NCBI RefSeq assembly: GCF_026627505.1
Contig: NZ_JAPNLK010000059.1
Location: 1-53,399, forward strand
DNA length: 53,399 nt
Direction of reading: 5' to 3'
From: Streptomyces sp. H27-H5
Lineage (GTDB): Bacteria; Actinomycetota; Actinomycetes; Streptomycetales; Streptomycetaceae
Part shown: in pieces, positions 42,790 to 51,546 of the stretch
How the letters are laid out: each line of letters opens with the position of its first letter
Numbering within the stretch: position 1 is the stretch's first letter
The notes under the pieces: generated by a model
Seen by the model: the letters and a program-made list of their open reading frames with translations, nothing else
What the model was told of the DNA's origin: nothing
Databases searched by the model: none
Translations under genes and position numbers: made by a program

Positions 42790-44142
42790 ATGAGGAGCAC
42801 GATCCTGCGGAGCGGCATCACGGTCCGGAAGCAGCCGACGGGCGATCAGCACGCCGAATGCATCGCACGCGAAGGAACGCGGCGCCCCGGGGACGAGGAA
42901 TCGGTGGTCTTCGAGTTGTGCTCGGGACTCTTCGCGTCCATGCCGCGGAGCGACCAGCGGATGAAGGCCATCCACTACGTGCGGGGCCTGTTGGGCGCCG
43001 AGGGCCGCAAGTCGATCCGCAACATCGCGACGCTGCTCGGAGGGGACGCCGCCGAGCAGAGCCTCCACCACTTCATCTCCAGCTCGACCTGGGACTGGAC
43101 CCCCGTCCGGAGGGCCCTGGCCCAGCACATCGAACGGGTGTCGCCACCGCAGGCGTACGTGGTCCATCCCATGATCATCCCGAAGGCCGGCGAGACCTCC
43201 GTGGGCGTCGAGCGGCGCTTCGTGCCGGAACTGGGTCAGGTCATCAACGCCCAACAGGCCGTGGGCGTCTGGGCCGCCGCCCACGACTGGAGCTCGCCCC
43301 TGCACTGGCGGCTCCACCTCACCCACCGCTGGCTGGAGGACGAGAACCGGCGCAGCCAGGCCGCCATCCCCGAGACCACCGTGCAGGAGAGCCTCGCCCA
43401 GTGCTCGGTCGAGGCCTATCTGGCGATGATCAGGGACTCCGGTCTCCCGGTCCGCCCCCTGGTGATGGACGCGCGCAACGCCGACGTCCTGAGCACCGTC
43501 CACCGACTGCGGGCCGCCGGCACGCCCTGGCTGCTGCGGGTGGACCCCTCCGTACGCCTCACCGTGCTGGAACCCACCTTCCCCCGCCGCGGCGCCAGCA
43601 TGACGACCCAACAGATCATGTCCACGGCCTGGCACCTGCGTCAGCTGGAACCCCGCCGGGCACCCGGACCGGAGACACCGCTCAGCGGCGTCCGGCGGCC
43701 GGGCTCGCTCGTCGCCGTCAGCGCCACCCTGACCGCCGACACCCGACGCCCCGGAGGCCGCCCCGGCGTGGCCGAGGAACTGTTGCTCCTCGGGATCTCG
43801 GACGGCGGCCAACTCCCGGCCGAACTGTGGCTCACCGACCTGACGGGGGTGCGACCGGTGGAGTTGACCCAGTTGATCCGGCTCACCCACCGGGTCGACC
43901 GGGACCTCGCCGAGGTGGCCGACCAGGTCGGCATCCGGGACTTCTCCGGCCGCTCCTTCAACGGCTGGCACCGGCACGCCACCCTCGCCTCGGCCGCGCA
44001 CGCCATCGCCCTGCTCAGCGGCCGGCCCAACACCCGGAGGGCCACGGCGGAAGTGACGGACCTGACCGATCCGGCGCGCCGCGAACGGCACGGTCGGGGC
44101 TACCTGACGGACCTGGGAGGGCGACCTGACCTAGCGAGCTGA
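42790..44142 (+). CDS. Transposase-derived (IS701-like DDE fold) protein, apparently catalytically dead
   Basis: A 450-aa protein resembling IS701-type DDE transposases along its length (MKAIHYVRGLLGAEGRKSIR, TSVGVERRF, RSFNGWHRHATLASAAHAIA). Usual family motifs are altered. The first catalytic Asp (VVDDT in active enzymes) is replaced in VVHPMIIPKAG (about 123). The second Asp is kept (VMDARNAD, about 224). The third acidic residue before GRSW/F is Ser in FSGRSFNGW (about 387). No inverted repeats flank the gene. ATG 42790 has GGAGGGGAG. It sits between SARP and the biosynthetic genes, so a domesticated DNA-binding regulator is a reasonable inference. Confidence 0.75.
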   Translation: MRSTILRSGITVRKQPTGDQHAECIAREGTRRPGDEESVVFELCSGLFASMPRSDQRMKAIHYVRGLLGAEGRKSIRNIATLLGGDAAEQSLHHFISSSTWDWTPVRRALAQHIERVSPPQAYVVHPMIIPKAGETSVGVERRFVPELGQVINAQQAVGVWAAAHDWSSPLHWRLHLTHRWLEDENRRSQAAIPETTVQESLAQCSVEAYLAMIRDSGLPVRPLVMDARNADVLSTVHRLRAAGTPWLLRVDPSVRLTVLEPTFPRRGASMTTQQIMSTAWHLRQLEPRRAPGPETPLSGVRRPGSLVAVSATLTADTRRPGGRPGVAEELLLLGISDGGQLPAELWLTDLTGVRPVELTQLIRLTHRVDRDLAEVADQVGIRDFSGRSFNGWHRHATLASAAHAIALLSGRPNTRRATAEVTDLTDPARRERHGRGYLTDLGGRPDLAS

Positions 44143-44236
44143 GCAGTTGACGGATAGCCCGGACGACCATTGGCCGTGGCCGCCGGGTCCCACAGGATCG
44201 GGACATTCCAACCGATCGAACCGAGGGACCCCGGAC

Positions 44237-44860
44237 ATGACCAAGGTCGCCGTCATCTACTACTCCTCCCAGGGAAACGTCCACCAGCTCGCCGTGGCCG
44301 CCGCGGCCGCCGCCGAGAAGGCGGGCGCGGAGGTGCGGTTGCGCAGGACCGCCGAACTCACCACCGAGACGGTCGTGCCCGGCAACGACACCTGGAACGC
44401 GGCATGGGAGGAGCACCTCGCCGCCGTCGCGGACATCCCCGAGGCCACGCTCGACGACCTCGAATGGGCCGACGCGGTGCTGTGGGGGACCCCGGGCCGC
44501 TACGGTCTGCCCGCCGCCTCGCTCAAGCAGTTCATCGACCAGACCCTTCCCCTGCACTCCAAGCGCGGACTCCTGAACAAGGTGATGTCCTCGTTCACCT
44601 CCACCGCGACCCTGCACGGCGGCCAGGAGAGCACCCTCCTGGCACTCAACAACGCCTTCTACCACTGGGGCGCGATCATCGTGCCGCCCGGTGTGGCCGA
44701 CCCGATCCAGCTGGCCCCGACCAACGGCAACCCGTACGGAGTGAGCAGCGTCTCGCGCAACGAGGCGGGCAACGTCACCGAGGACAACCTCGCCGCCATC
44801 GAGTACCAGGCCCGCCGCACCGTCGAGATCACCGCCGCGCTCCGCAAGGGCCTCGCCTAG
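44237..44860 (+). CDS. WrbA-like NAD(P)H:quinone oxidoreductase
   Basis: A 207-aa flavodoxin-fold protein. The FMN phosphate loop is YYSSQGNVHQLA (residues 8-19), the second loop WGTPGRYGLPAASLKQFID, and the C-terminus has PTNGNPYGVSSVSR, all WrbA-type. It reduces quinones by two electrons. In this cluster it could keep an aminophenol or o-quinone-imine intermediate reduced, next to the FAD hydroxylase at the far end. ATG 44237 has GAGGGA about 10 nt upstream. GATCGG/CCGATC arms (44196-44217) lie just above. A strong hairpin begins 3 nt after its stop. Confidence 0.9.
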   Translation: MTKVAVIYYSSQGNVHQLAVAAAAAAEKAGAEVRLRRTAELTTETVVPGNDTWNAAWEEHLAAVADIPEATLDDLEWADAVLWGTPGRYGLPAASLKQFIDQTLPLHSKRGLLNKVMSSFTSTATLHGGQESTLLALNNAFYHWGAIIVPPGVADPIQLAPTNGNPYGVSSVSRNEAGNVTEDNLAAIEYQARRTVEITAALRKGLA

Positions 44861-44862
44861 GC

Positions 44863-44903
44863 CCTGTCGTCGGGGGCCCACCCGGCGCCCCTTCGACGAC
44901 AGG
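44863..44903. terminator. Strong hairpin terminator after the WrbA-like gene
   Basis: CCTGTCGTCG and CGACGACAGG form a perfect 10-bp stem; the 21-nt loop can extend it with GGGG/CCCC after a TT bulge. It starts 3 nt beyond the stop codon, so the WrbA-like gene ends a transcript and the DAHP synthase operon needs its own promoter. Confidence 0.75.
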
Positions 44904-45367
44904 ACCCAGGCCCTGCCGTCGGGGGTCCGCCCGGCCGCGGCGCCCGGTCGCGCGCCTCGCAGCGCAGTCGGGGCACCCGAGTACGTCCCGTACCCGGGCG
45001 CCCCGCCGCCGCGTGCCCACCGGCCGTGTGCCGTGCCCGCCATCCGCATGGCCGGGGCCCCATGCCGCCCCATGCCGCCCCGTGCCGCCCCGCGCCGTGT
45101 CCCGCGGGGCACGATCGGGGCCGGGCCCGTCCGCCCGGCCCCGACCGACCGGCCTCCGACCGCGCCGCGTCCCGGGCGCTCGCCCCCGCTTTTCGGCCCG
45201 TACACCCCACACCCGCGGCCCCCGCCCCCGGCGCGGCCCCGCGCGTCCCGCCCGCCCCTTCGGGCACCCCGCACCACCCCCGCAATTCGCCCGCGCGCCC
45301 CGCTCCCGCGACCCGCACCGCGCGGCAGAGCGCACCGCGCCCTCGCTCGTCTACTCGGAGGCAACCC
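44904..45367. other. Extremely GC-rich non-coding leader upstream of the DAHP synthase operon
   Basis: About 460 nt between the terminator and the GTG of the DAHP synthase gene. It is dominated by C/G runs, with long open frames of Pro/Arg/Ala that have no recognisable protein content. It holds a partial copy (44908-44935) of the sequence around the preceding hairpin and a 4 x 10-bp tandem repeat. It must contain the operon promoter, but no convincing -35/-10 or SARP heptamer repeats can be picked out by eye. Confidence 0.5.
45057..45096 (+). repeat. Four tandem 10-bp repeats
   Basis: GCCCCATGCC occurs twice, followed by GCCCCGTGCC and GCCCCGCGCC, without gaps. The repeat lies about 270-310 nt upstream of the DAHP synthase start. 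Ten-bp periodicity equals about one DNA turn, so a multi-site protein-binding array is possible; slippage in GC-rich DNA is the simpler cause. Confidence 0.6.
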
Positions 45368-46540
45368 GTGGAAAACGCCGATACCGGCATCCGGCTGAAA
45401 CCCGCGCTCCAACAGCCGGACTGGGACGACCCCGCGCAGTTGCGTCGGGTCAGGGAGGAACTCCTGGCCCGCCCCTCACTGGTGGCGGCCGACGACGTAC
45501 GGACCCTGCGCGGGCTGCTGGCCCGGGTGGCGGCCGGCCAGGCCCACGTGGTCCAGGTCGGCGACTGCGCCGAGGACCCGGCCGAATGCACGCCCGACCA
45601 CGTCGCCCGCAAGGCCGCCGTCCTGGACCTGCTCGCCGGTTCGCTGCGACTGATCACCGGCAAGCCGGTGCTGCGCGTCGGCAGGATCGCCGGCCAGTAC
45701 GCCAAGCCCCGCTCGCGCCCCACCGAGGTCGTCGACGGGGTCGACATGCCCGTCTTCCGGGGCCACATGGTCAACGGACCCGAACCCGACGTCGACACCC
45801 GCCGCCCCGACCCGCTGCGGCTGCTCACCGGCTACATGGCCGCCGACGACGTGATGCGGGGCCTCGGCTGGCGCCCCGGCAGCCCCGGCGCCGGCATCGA
45901 CCCCATGGTGTGGACCAGCCACGAGGCGCTGCTCCTCGACTACGAGGTGTCGATGCTCCGCGGTGACGAGGCGGGCGGACTGATGCTGGCCTCCACCCAC
46001 TGGCCCTGGATCGGCGAGCGCACCCGGCAGGTCGACGGCGCCCACGTCGAGCTGTTGTCCCGGGTGAGCAACCCGGTGGCCTGCAAGGTCGGCCCGAACA
46101 TGAGCCAGGCGGAGCTCCTCGCCCTGTGCGAACGGCTCGACCCGGACCGCGAGCCCGGCCGCCTCACCCTGATCGCCCGGATGGGCGCCGACGCCGTCCC
46201 CGACGCCCTGCCCCCGCTCGTGACCGCCGTCCGCGAGGCCGGACACCCGGTGATCTGGCTGACCGACCCCATGCACGGCAACACCGTCAGCACCCCCGAC
46301 GGTTACAAGACCCGCTACGTCGAGACGGTCGAACGCGAGGCCGTGGCCTTCCACTTCGCCGTCACCGAGGCCGGCGGTGTCGCGGGCGGCTTCCACCTGG
46401 AGACCACCCCGGACGCCGTCACCGAATGCGTCTCCGACCCGTCCGCCATCGATCGGGTCGGCGAGTTCTACACCAGTCACTGCGACCCGCGGCTCAACCC
46501 CGGACAGGCCATATCCGTCGTATCCAGTTGGAGCTTCTGA
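45368..46540 (+). CDS. Class II DAHP synthase, PhzC type
   Basis: A 390-aa type II 3-deoxy-D-arabino-heptulosonate-7-phosphate synthase, condensing erythrose 4-phosphate and PEP to feed the shikimate pathway. Signatures: VVQVGDCAED, RVGRIAGQYAKPRS, TSHEALLLDYE, WIGERTRQVDGAHVELL, KVGPNMS and LTDPMHGNT. It is shorter than primary-metabolism plant-type enzymes (~450), as are PhzC proteins of secondary metabolism, which lack regulatory extensions. GTG 45368 has CGGAGG about 6 nt upstream; the upstream open frame is the non-coding leader. It begins a tightly spaced six-gene operon. Confidence 0.94.
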   Translation: MENADTGIRLKPALQQPDWDDPAQLRRVREELLARPSLVAADDVRTLRGLLARVAAGQAHVVQVGDCAEDPAECTPDHVARKAAVLDLLAGSLRLITGKPVLRVGRIAGQYAKPRSRPTEVVDGVDMPVFRGHMVNGPEPDVDTRRPDPLRLLTGYMAADDVMRGLGWRPGSPGAGIDPMVWTSHEALLLDYEVSMLRGDEAGGLMLASTHWPWIGERTRQVDGAHVELLSRVSNPVACKVGPNMSQAELLALCERLDPDREPGRLTLIARMGADAVPDALPPLVTAVREAGHPVIWLTDPMHGNTVSTPDGYKTRYVETVEREAVAFHFAVTEAGGVAGGFHLETTPDAVTECVSDPSAIDRVGEFYTSHCDPRLNPGQAISVVSSWSF

Positions 46541-47310
46541 TGGAAGGCACCACAGCCCTCGTCACGGGAGCGGCCGGCGGGATAGGCCGCGCGGTCGCCC
46601 TCACCCTCGGGGAACGGGGCGTCCTCATCGCCGCCGTGGACCGCGATCCGGTGGCGTTGCGGCGGGCCGTCGAGGAGTGGGCCGACCAGGGCGTCAAGGC
46701 CGTCGCCTTCCCCACCGACGTCACCAGCAGCGCCGACGTCGAGCGGACCGTCGCGGCCGCGGAGAGTGAACTCGGCCCCATCGAGCACCTCGTCAACGCC
46801 GCCGGCATCCTGCGCCTGGGCCAGGCCCGCGCGTTCACCGACGAGGACTGGAACGCCACCTTCGCCGTCAACACCACCGGGGTCTTCCACGTCTCCCGGG
46901 CCGTGGTCAACCGGATGGCCGAGCGTGCCAGGGGCTCCCTCGTCACCGTCGCCTCCAACGCCGCCGGCACCCCCCGTGCCGACATGGCCGCCTACGCCGC
47001 CTCCAAGGCCGCGGCCACCATGTTCACCAAGTCCCTCGGCCTGGAAGTCGCCCGCCACGGCATCCGCTGCAACGTCGTCGCCCCCGGCTCCACCGACACG
47101 CCGATGCTGCGGTCCATGTGGCACGACGAATCCGGCCCGCGCGGCTCCATCGAGGGACACGGGGACACGTACCGCGTCGGCATCCCCCTCGGCCGGCTCG
47201 CACAGCCCCGACACATCGCCGACGCCGTGGCGTTCCTGCTCTCCGACGAGGCCGCGCACATCACCCTGCACACGCTCACGGTCGACGGCGGCGCCACTCT
47301 CGGCGTCTGA
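46540..47310 (+). CDS. SDR, EntA/DhbA-like dihydro-aromatic dehydrogenase
   Basis: A 256-aa classical SDR: cofactor loop VTGAAGGIGRAVA, DVTSSADV, NAAG, an active-site SNAAG...YAASK (Ser then Tyr-x3-Lys) and VAPGSTDTPML. It is closest in character to 2,3-dihydro-2,3-dihydroxybenzoate dehydrogenases. Next to PhzD and PhzE the substrate would be 2,3-dihydro-3-hydroxyanthranilate (DHHA), oxidised with NAD+ to aromatic 3-hydroxyanthranilate. ATG 46540 overlaps the DAHP synthase stop (TGATG). The role is inferred from neighbours. Confidence 0.9.
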   Translation: MEGTTALVTGAAGGIGRAVALTLGERGVLIAAVDRDPVALRRAVEEWADQGVKAVAFPTDVTSSADVERTVAAAESELGPIEHLVNAAGILRLGQARAFTDEDWNATFAVNTTGVFHVSRAVVNRMAERARGSLVTVASNAAGTPRADMAAYAASKAAATMFTKSLGLEVARHGIRCNVVAPGSTDTPMLRSMWHDESGPRGSIEGHGDTYRVGIPLGRLAQPRHIADAVAFLLSDEAAHITLHTLTVDGGATLGV

Positions 47311-47389
47311 CGCCGCGCCCACGACCCGCCGCCGTCCCGCACCACCCCCACCCGCACCCTCCACCACGTCAGAGCCACGAGAGGAAGCC

Positions 47390-48013
47390 ATGGCCGGCAT
47401 CCCGACCATCGAGGCCTACCCGATGCCGACATCGGGGGACCTGCCCCTCAACACCGCCGCCTGGTCCGTCGACCCGGCCCGCGCCGTCCTGCTGGTACAC
47501 GACATGCAGCGCTACTTCCTGGCCCCGCTGCCGGAACCCCTGCGCAGCGAACTCGTACGCAACTGCGCCCAGTTGCGCGACAGATGCGCCGAACTCGGCG
47601 TCCCCGTCGCCTACACGGCCCAGCCCGGCGGCATGACCGAGCGCCAGCGCGGACTGCTGCGGGACTTCTGGGGGCCCGGTATGAAGCCCTCGCGCGCCGA
47701 CCGGGAGATCGCCGACGAACTGAAGCCCGGCCCCGAGGACTGGGTGTTCACCAAGTGGCGCTACAGCGCCTTCCACCACACCGACCTGCTGGCCCGGATG
47801 CGGGAGGCCGGACGCGACCAACTCGTCGTCTGCGGGGTGTACGCCCACGTCGGCGTACTCGCCACGGCGGTCGAGTCGTTCAGCCACGACATCGAGACCT
47901 TCCTGGTCGCGGACGCCTTGGCCGACTTCACCGAGGAGGACCACCACCGGACCCTCGACTACGCCGCCCGGCGCTGCGCCGTCGTCACCACCGTGAAGGA
48001 GACCCTGGCATGA
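47390..48013 (+). CDS. phzD: PhzD-type isochorismatase (ADIC hydrolase)
   Basis: A 207-aa isochorismatase, the same length as Pseudomonas PhzD. It keeps Asp38 in VHDMQRYF and Lys122 in TKWRYSAF, the PhzD catalytic residues, with VCGVYAHVGV where cysteine hydrolases have the nucleophile. It hydrolyses the vinyl ether of 2-amino-2-deoxyisochorismate to DHHA and pyruvate. The N-terminal AGIPTIEAYPMPT also matches the family. ATG 47390 has GAGGAAG upstream; the stop overlaps phzE by 4 nt (ATGA). It lies 79 nt after the SDR. Confidence 0.96.
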   Translation: MAGIPTIEAYPMPTSGDLPLNTAAWSVDPARAVLLVHDMQRYFLAPLPEPLRSELVRNCAQLRDRCAELGVPVAYTAQPGGMTERQRGLLRDFWGPGMKPSRADREIADELKPGPEDWVFTKWRYSAFHHTDLLARMREAGRDQLVVCGVYAHVGVLATAVESFSHDIETFLVADALADFTEEDHHRTLDYAARRCAVVTTVKETLA

Positions 48014-49896
48014 CCGCCGCCCGGGAGCCGGCGGTGCGCGACCTGCTCGATCTGATCCTCGCCCCCGCACCCCCGCCGTTCGCCCTGCTGCACCGGCCCG
48101 GCGCCACCGGGCCGGGCCTGGTGGAGGTCCTCGTCGGCGACGTGTCCCACCCCGAGTCCCTGGAGTCCGTACCCCTGCCCGACCGGGGCGCGGCCGAGCC
48201 CGGCCGGCACGAGGCGCTGGTCCTCGTACCCTTCCGGCAGATCCGCGAACGCGGCTTCGAGGCCGCCGACGACGGCTCCCCGCTCATCACCCTCGCCGTC
48301 ACCGGTCAGGAGCGGCTCGCGCTCGCGGAGGCCGCAGCCCGCATCGGCGACCGGCCCATCCGACTCACCGGCGGCGAGTTCGACATCGACGACGCCGGCT
48401 ACGCGGACATCGTCCGTCGCGTCATCGCCGACGAGATCGGCACCGGCGAGGGGGCGAACTTCGTCATCAAGCGCTCCTTCACCGCGGAGATCACCGACTA
48501 CACCCCGCGCAGCGCCCTGACCCTCTTCCGCCGGCTCCTGGAGCAGGAGTCGGGCGGCTACTGGACCTTCGTCGTCCACACCGGGGACCGCACCTTCGTG
48601 GGCGCCACCCCCGAACGCCACATCAGCGTGCACCGCGGCACCGCCGTGATGAACCCCATCAGCGGCACCTACCGCTACCCGGCCGGCGGCCCCACCCTGC
48701 CGCAGGTGATGGACTTCCTCGCGGACCGCAAGGAGACCGACGAGCTGTACATGGTCGTCGACGAGGAACTCAAGATGATGGCGCGGGTCTGCGAGGGGGG
48801 CGGCCGGGTCGTCGGCCCCTACCTCAAGGAGATGGCGCGCCTCGCGCACACCGAGTACCTCATCGAGGGGCGCACCACCCGCGACCCGCGCGAGATCCTG
48901 CGCGAGACGATGTTCGCCCCCACCGTCACCGGCAGCCCGCTGGAGAGCGCCTGCCGCGTCATCAGCAGGTACGAACCCCGGGGCCGCGGCTACTACAGCG
49001 GAGTCGTCGCCCTCATCGGCACGGACGAGACGGGCGAACGGGAACTCGACTCGTCGATCCTCATCCGCACCGCCGACATCGACGCGGCCGGCCGGGTCTC
49101 CATCGGCGTGGGAGCCACCCTGGTGCGCCACTCCGATCCCGAGTCCGAGGTCGCGGAGACCAAGGCCAAGGCCGCCGGCCTGCTCGCCGCACTGGAATCG
49201 GACGGCGCCACCCGGTTCTCCGCCCACCCGGACGTCCGCGCCGCCCTGGCCCGTCGCAACGACTCCATCGCCGGCTACTGGCTGGCCGAGGAAGGCGAAC
49301 GCGCCCTGCCCCAGGCCTCGTTGATCGGACGCTCGGTCCTCGTCGTGGACGCGGAGGACACCTTCACCTCGATGATCGCCCACCAGCTCCGCTCGATGGG
49401 CCTGCGGGTGACCGTGAGCCGCTTCGACGAGCCGTACTCCCTCGACGACCACGACCTGGTCGTCATGGGACCCGGACCCGGCGACCCGCGCGACGCCGAC
49501 CATCCGAAGATCGCCCGACTGTCGGCCGACATCCGCGCACTGCTCGCCAAGCGGCGGCCCTTCCTCGCCGTGTGCCTCAGCCACCAGGTCCTCTCCCGGG
49601 AACTGGGGCTCGACCTGGTCCGCCGCGACCACCCCAACCAGGGCGTACAGCGACAGATCCGACTCTTCGGCTCGACCGAACGCGTCGGCTTCTACAACAC
49701 GTTCGCCGCCCGCGGCGCCGAGGACAAGGCCGAGGCCGAGGGCGTCGGCGTCTTCGAGATCAGCCGCGACCCGGAGACCGACGAGGTGCACGCCCTGCGC
49801 GGACCGCACTTCGCCTCCATGCAGTTCCACCCCGAATCCGTGCTCACCCGGGACGGCGTCCGCATCGTCGAGTCCCTGCTCACCGGCCTGATCTGA
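48010..49896 (+). CDS. phzE: PhzE-type 2-amino-2-deoxyisochorismate synthase
   Basis: A 628-aa two-domain enzyme. The N-terminal chorismate-binding domain has NFVIKRSFTAEITDY, FVGATPERHISVH, MNPISGTYRYP and VTGSPLESACRVI. The C-terminal glutamine amidotransferase domain has Cys522 in AVCLSHQVLS, and His607 and Glu609 in QFHPES. Size and fusion order match PhzE, which converts chorismate and glutamine-derived ammonia to ADIC without pyruvate loss. ATG 48010 overlaps phzD (ATGA). This is the committed step of the cluster. Confidence 0.96.
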   Translation: MTAAREPAVRDLLDLILAPAPPPFALLHRPGATGPGLVEVLVGDVSHPESLESVPLPDRGAAEPGRHEALVLVPFRQIRERGFEAADDGSPLITLAVTGQERLALAEAAARIGDRPIRLTGGEFDIDDAGYADIVRRVIADEIGTGEGANFVIKRSFTAEITDYTPRSALTLFRRLLEQESGGYWTFVVHTGDRTFVGATPERHISVHRGTAVMNPISGTYRYPAGGPTLPQVMDFLADRKETDELYMVVDEELKMMARVCEGGGRVVGPYLKEMARLAHTEYLIEGRTTRDPREILRETMFAPTVTGSPLESACRVISRYEPRGRGYYSGVVALIGTDETGERELDSSILIRTADIDAAGRVSIGVGATLVRHSDPESEVAETKAKAAGLLAALESDGATRFSAHPDVRAALARRNDSIAGYWLAEEGERALPQASLIGRSVLVVDAEDTFTSMIAHQLRSMGLRVTVSRFDEPYSLDDHDLVVMGPGPGDPRDADHPKIARLSADIRALLAKRRPFLAVCLSHQVLSRELGLDLVRRDHPNQGVQRQIRLFGSTERVGFYNTFAARGAEDKAEAEGVGVFEISRDPETDEVHALRGPHFASMQFHPESVLTRDGVRIVESLLTGLI

Positions 49897-49937
49897 CCGG
49901 CCCACCACCCACACCCCTCCCACGAAGGAGTTCCGCA

Positions 49938-51515
49938 ATGCTTCCCGTCAACGGCAGTGACAAGGGCCTGTACATGGGTCTCGTGGCCGAGCGGGCCGCC
50001 CAGACCCACGGCGACCAGCTGATCATCCTCGACCACGACCTGGACCTCTTCCCCGCGGCGGGGCGACGCCTGACGTTCGCCGAACTGGCCGAGTACACAG
50101 ACGACACCGCGGCCCGCCTGTACGCGGCCGGGGTGCGCCGCAGCGACCACGTCGCCCTCCACAAGTCCAACGGCTTCGACATCAACATCCTGTCCTCCGC
50201 CGTCGCCCGCCTCGGAGCCGTCCCCGTCCAGCTCTCCCCGTACCTGGACGCCGACAGCGTCCTCGCGCTGCTGCGCCGGCTCGGCTCGCCCCACCTGGTC
50301 ACCGACACCGACAAGCTCGACGGACCCTTCGCCGGCACCCCCCTCGCGGAGATCGCCGGCCAGGTGATCATCGTGGCCGGGTCCCGTCCGGGCACGGTCT
50401 CCCTAGCGGACCTGGCCGGCTCCCCGCGGCAGGCCCCCGTCGTCCCCCACCTCGACCTGCCCGCGCTGATGACGCACACCTCCGGCACCACCGGCCTGCC
50501 CAAGCTGGTCGTGCACTCGGCCCGCACCCTGCACGGCCGCTACCGCCCGCAGGCCAAGCTCTTCGACATGATCCGCGAGCACGAGACGGTCGCCCTGCAC
50601 GTCAGCTACGTCCACTCGCGGATGCCCCTGGCCCTGGCCGTGCTGCTGCCCCGCGGCAACCCGATGGTCATCATGAACGACGCCGAGCCCGAGCACGCGG
50701 CGCGACTGTGGGCCGAGACCCGCCCCGGCTTCATCGAGTCCCACCCCAACTCCTTCATGGAATGGGAGGTGTTGGCCGATCACCCGCTGCGCCCGCTGGC
50801 GAACGTCAAGTACTTCAGCACCACCTTCGACGCCATCCACCCCAGCACCATGCACAAGCTGCTGCACGCCACCGACCGCAGCTCGCCGCTCTTCTACCAG
50901 ATCTACGGACAGAGCGAGACGGGTCCGCTCGTCGGCCGCGGCTTCACCCGCGCCACCGCCCTGGGCGCGGACGGCCGCTGCCAGGGCCACGCCTTCCCCT
51001 CCGACACCAAGTTCCGCCTCGTCAGCCGCAACGGCAAGGAGGTCACCCGCGACAACCCCGGCTACATCGACGTACAGGCCGCCGGCCGGGCCCTGGGCTA
51101 CTTCGGCGAGCGCGAGCGCTACGACACCCAGGTGCACGGCGGCTGGTGGCGCGGCATGGACCTCGGATACCGCACCGACGAGGGCTGCCTCCACCTCCTG
51201 GACCGCGAGGTGGACGCCATCCCCGGCATCCACTCCACCCTGGAGATCGAGGACACCGTCCTCGGCCGGCTCGACGAACTGACCGAACTGGTCGTCGTCC
51301 CCGGACCGGACGGCGCGGGCGTCCCCGTGCTCTGCACCCGCGACGACCTGCCGCTGGACCCGGCCCGCTGGCGTGCCGCCGCCGCCGCGTGGCCGCAGCT
51401 CGCGGAGCCGGTGCAGATGAAGCTCTCCGAACTGCCGCGCACCGCCACGATGAAGGTCCAGCGCCTCGAACTCACCGCACGACTGCGGCGGTTGTCCGCC
51501 CCGCAGTCGTCCTGA
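49938..51515 (+). CDS. Adenylate-forming acyl-CoA ligase / aryl acid-activating enzyme
   Basis: A 525-aa ANL-superfamily ligase: the ATP loop is THTSGTTGLPKLVVHS (about 178), the A5 motif YGQSETGP, the A7-like GYRTDEG and a C-terminal TMKVQRLEL with the catalytic Lys. The A7 motif lacks the usual TGD order. It activates a carboxylate as its adenylate for CoA or carrier-protein loading. Next to a 3-hydroxyanthranilate pathway, that acid is the likely substrate, but no carrier-protein gene is in the window. ATG 49938 has AAGGAG 8 nt upstream. Confidence 0.9.
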   Translation: MLPVNGSDKGLYMGLVAERAAQTHGDQLIILDHDLDLFPAAGRRLTFAELAEYTDDTAARLYAAGVRRSDHVALHKSNGFDINILSSAVARLGAVPVQLSPYLDADSVLALLRRLGSPHLVTDTDKLDGPFAGTPLAEIAGQVIIVAGSRPGTVSLADLAGSPRQAPVVPHLDLPALMTHTSGTTGLPKLVVHSARTLHGRYRPQAKLFDMIREHETVALHVSYVHSRMPLALAVLLPRGNPMVIMNDAEPEHAARLWAETRPGFIESHPNSFMEWEVLADHPLRPLANVKYFSTTFDAIHPSTMHKLLHATDRSSPLFYQIYGQSETGPLVGRGFTRATALGADGRCQGHAFPSDTKFRLVSRNGKEVTRDNPGYIDVQAAGRALGYFGERERYDTQVHGGWWRGMDLGYRTDEGCLHLLDREVDAIPGIHSTLEIEDTVLGRLDELTELVVVPGPDGAGVPVLCTRDDLPLDPARWRAAAAAWPQLAEPVQMKLSELPRTATMKVQRLELTARLRRLSAPQSS

Positions 51516-51546
51516 CCACCGTCCGGCGACAGGCAGGAGAACACCC

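Noticed and set aside
40596..44129. A 1177-codon open frame across the SARP and the transposase-like gene
   Set aside because: Its translation is Arg/Pro/Gly-rich with no domain. The real genes in another frame have RBSs, motifs and a hairpin between them.
42790..44142. Active insertion sequence of the IS701 type
   Set aside because: Catalytic residues appear lost, no terminal inverted repeats or target duplications are visible, and the gene is embedded neatly between cluster genes.
44143..44236. Promoter at TTGACG (44147) for the WrbA-like gene
   Set aside because: A good -35-like hexamer is present, but no TANNNT sequence lies at 16-19 nt spacing.
45057..45096. Possible CRISPR-like repeat
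   Set aside because: The units are 10 bp, directly adjacent and without spacers; no cas genes are present.
45026..45367. N-terminal extension of the DAHP synthase through the GC-rich leader
   Set aside because: It consists of low-complexity Pro/Arg/Ala, and the family N-terminus with CGGAGG spacing supports GTG 45368.
45368..49896. 2,3-dihydroxybenzoate (catechol siderophore) pathway
   Set aside because: The synthase is the fused amidotransferase PhzE type, not an isochorismate synthase, and the isochorismatase is single-domain PhzD without an aryl carrier domain.
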